From Osedax fenrisi (taxonomy: Eukaryota > Annelida > Polychaeta > Sabellida > Siboglinidae), in NCBI GenBank assembly GCA_964019155.1, contig OZ025243.1:88346945-88410944 (forward strand): 64,000 nucleotides of DNA, written 5' to 3'. Below the pieces are notes generated by a model. The model was not told the DNA's origin, searched no databases, and saw nothing but the letters and a program-made list of their open reading frames with translations. Position 1 is the stretch's first letter. The number at the start of each line of letters is the position of its first letter. Shown piece by piece: positions 61,501-64,000 of the stretch. The translations under genes and the position numbers were made by a program.

Positions 61501-61804
61501 ACTATAGTACATCACTATAGTACAGCACTATAGTACATAACTATAGTACATCACTATAGTACAGCACTATAGTACATCACTATAGTACATAACTATAGTA
61601 CAGCACTATAGTACATAACTATAGTACAGTACTATAGTACAGTACTATAGTACAGCACTATAGTACATCACTATAGTACATAACTATAGTACAGCACTAT
61701 AGTACATAACTATAGTACATAACTATAGTACATAACTATAGTACAGCACTATAGTACATAACTATAGTACATAACTATAGTACAGCTCTATAGTACAGCA
61801 CTAT
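55583..61804 (+). repeat. Higher-order repeat of about 2,872 bp within the satellite
   Basis: Rare monomer variants recur at a fixed distance: ACATACCT at 55583 and 58455; AAAGTAC at 55881 and 58753; TAATATAGC at 56059, 58931 and 61804; ACAGAATT at 56375 and 59247; AAATAAC at 56661 and 59533; ACAGACCT at 57779 and 60651. Each first interval is 2872 bp (close to 221 monomers), and the third TAATATAGC is 2873 bp on. Outside this range the spacing changes by other multiples of the monomer (for example 53321 to 56661, 61804 to 62622). Confidence 0.9.
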
Positions 61805-64000
61805 AATATAGCACTATAGTACATAACTATAGTACAGCACTATAGTACATAACTATAGTACATAACTATAGTACATAACTATAGTACAGCACTATAGTAC
61901 AGCATTATAGTACAGCACTATAGTACAGCACTATAGTACATAACTATAGTACAACACTATAGTATATCTCTATAGTACAGCATTATAGTACAGCACTATA
62001 GTACATCTCTATAGTACAGCATTATAGTACATAACTATAGTACAGCACTATAGTACATAACTATAGTACATAACTATAGTACATCACTATAGTACAGCAC
62101 TATAGTACAGCACTATAGTACAGCACTATAGTACAGCACTATAGTACATAACTATAGTACAGCACTATAGTACATCACTATAGTACAGCACTTTAGTACA
62201 GCACTATAGTACATCACTATACTACAGCACTATAGTACATAACTTAGTACAGTACTATAGTACATAACTATAGTACAGCACTTTAGTACATCACTATAGT
62301 ACATCACTATACTACAGCACTATAGTACATAACTATAGTACAGCACTATAGTACATAACTATAGTACATAACTATAGTACATAACTATAGTACAGCACTA
62401 TAGTACATAACTATAGTACAGCACTATAGTACAGCACTATAGTAAAGTACTATAGTACATCACTATACTACAGCACTATAGTACATCACTATAGTACATA
62501 ACTATAGTACAGCACTATAGTACATAACTATAGTACATAACTATAGTACATAACTATAGTACACCACTATAGTACATAACTATAGTACATAACTATAGTA
62601 CAGCTCTATAGTACAGCACTATAATATAGCACTATAGTACATAACTATAGTACAGTACTATAGTACATAACTATAGTACATAACTATAGTACATAACTAT
62701 AGTACAGCACTATAGTACATAACTATAGTACATAACTATAGTACAGCACTATAGTACATAACTATAGTACATAACTATAGTACATAACTATAGTACAGTA
62801 CTATAGTACAGCACTATAGTACAGCACTTTAGTACAGCACTATAGTACATCACTATACTACAGCACTATAGTACATAACTATAGTACAGTACTATAGTAC
62901 ATAACTATAGTACAATACTATAGTACAGTACTATAGTACATCACTATAGTACAGCACTATAGTACATCACTATACTACAGCACTATATTACATAACTATA
63001 GTACAGTACTATAGTACATAACTATAGTACAGCACTATAATACAGCACTATAGTACATAACTATAGTAAAGTACTATAGTACATAACTATAGTACATAAC
63101 TATAGTACATAACTATAGTACAGCACTATAGTACATAACTATAGTACAGTACTATAGTACATAACTATAGTACATAACTATAGTACATAACTATAGTACA
63201 GCACTATAGTACATAACTATAGTACATAACTATAGTACAGCACTATAGTACATAACTATAGTACATAACTATAGTACATACCTATAGTACAGTACTATAG
63301 TACATCACTATAGTACAGCACTTTAGTACAGCACTATAGTACATCACTATACTACAGCACTATAGTACATAACTTAGTACAGTACTATAGTACATAACTA
63401 TAGTACAGCACTTTAGTACATCACTATAGTACATCACTATACTACAGCACTATAGTACATCACTATAGTACAGCACTATAGACATAACTATAGTACATAA
63501 CTATAGTACATAACTATAGTACAGCACTATAGTACATAACTATAGTACAGTACTATAGTACATCACTATAGTACAGCACTTTAGTACATCACTATAGTAC
63601 ATCACTATACTACAGCACTATAGTACATAACTATAGTACAGCACTATAGTACAGCACTATAGTACAGCACTATAGTACATCACTATAGTACATAACTATA
63701 GTACAGCACTATAGTACATAACTATAGTACATAACTATAGTACATAACTATAGTACAGCACTATAGTACATAACTATAGTACAGCACTATAGTACAGCAC
63801 TATAGTAAAGCACTATAGTACAGCATTATAGTACAGCACTATAGTACAGCACTATAGTACAGCACTATAGTACAGCTCTATAGTACATCACTATAGTACA
63901 TAACTATAGTATAGCACTATAGTACAGCACTATATTACAATACTATAGTACAGTACTATAGTACATAACTATAGTACATAACTATAGTACAGCACTATAG

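Larger units (their letters stand above)
51538..64000. repeat. 13-bp satellite array, at least 12.4 kb
   Basis: Monomer consensus TATAGTACANNAC, with main variants TATAGTACAGCAC, TATAGTACATAAC, TATAGTACATCAC, TATAGTACAGCAT, TATAGTACATCTC and TATAGTACAGTAC. About 950 monomers lie in one orientation from 51606 to the window end, where the array continues. GTAC (an RsaI site) is present in nearly every monomer. Occasional odd-length monomers (for example 11 bp, CATAACTTAGT at about 55678, 58550, 62241 and 63371) mark positions. No gene and no interspersed transposon is seen inside. It is not the insect telomere repeat TTAGG. A heterochromatic or centromere-proximal role is inference. Confidence 0.97.

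Noticed and set aside
51538..64000. CRISPR array or telomere
   Set aside because: Monomers are contiguous 13-bp units without spacers, in a eukaryotic context. The unit is not TTAGG or TTAGGG.

Overview
This is an animal nuclear genome window, very AT-rich, with no bacterial-style gene organisation and no host gene I can recognise with confidence. The coding traces are almost all transposable-element proteins: apurinic-type endonuclease (EN) and reverse transcriptase (RT) of several non-LTR retrotransposon (LINE) clades, a Ty3/gypsy-like Gag, and a Helitron-like scrap. TA-dinucleotide arrays occur every few kilobases. The mix of RTE-, CR1- and Jockey-like LINEs, TA-flanked MITEs and base composition suits an AT-rich invertebrate, most likely an arthropod such as an insect. 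The species cannot be fixed from the sequence.

Layout. 1-5 kb: a LINE 3' tail, a three-unit 96-bp in-frame minisatellite, a cluster of GGTAC motifs, a minus-strand RTE-type LINE relic (2.3-4.7 kb) and another LINE tail. 5.8-11.5 kb: a LINE (AAT)n tail, then a minus-strand Jockey/CR1-like LINE with an FP25-like ORF1, EN and RT, broken by a TA-flanked MITE and by a plus-strand RTE-like fragment. 11.5-17.9 kb: AT-rich spacer, one LINE RT C-terminus at 15.1-15.8 kb and an unidentified short coding remnant at 16.85-16.98 kb. 17.9-24.6 kb: a CR1-like LINE split by a TIR element (18.93-19.43 kb) and by a second, better preserved LINE (20.29-24.02 kb). 24.6-33.7 kb: MITEs, LINE scraps, a dispersed 3'-tail family, a Helitron-like fragment and the first copy of a 900-bp duplication. 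33.7-37.4 kb: a plus-strand RTE-type LINE whose 3' end carries the second copy. 37.4-45.9 kb: mostly spacer, with a third MITE, a LINE 3' end and a possible solo LTR. 45.9-48.6 kb: an LTR retrotransposon that keeps a 345-codon gag-protease frame but has lost most of pol. 49.4-51.5 kb: a plus-strand LINE. From 51.54 kb to the window end (at least 12.4 kb): an uninterrupted 13-bp satellite with a higher-order repeat of about 2.87 kb.

The region is best read as a transposon graveyard at the edge of a satellite block, possibly pericentromeric or other heterochromatin (inference). No gene set works together here. The informative relationships are nesting orders, shared 3' tails and the satellite's long-range period. 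The least expected items are the satellite super-repeat with its inverted first units, the gag-only LTR element, the 900-bp duplication with a deleted junction, and several TIR elements.
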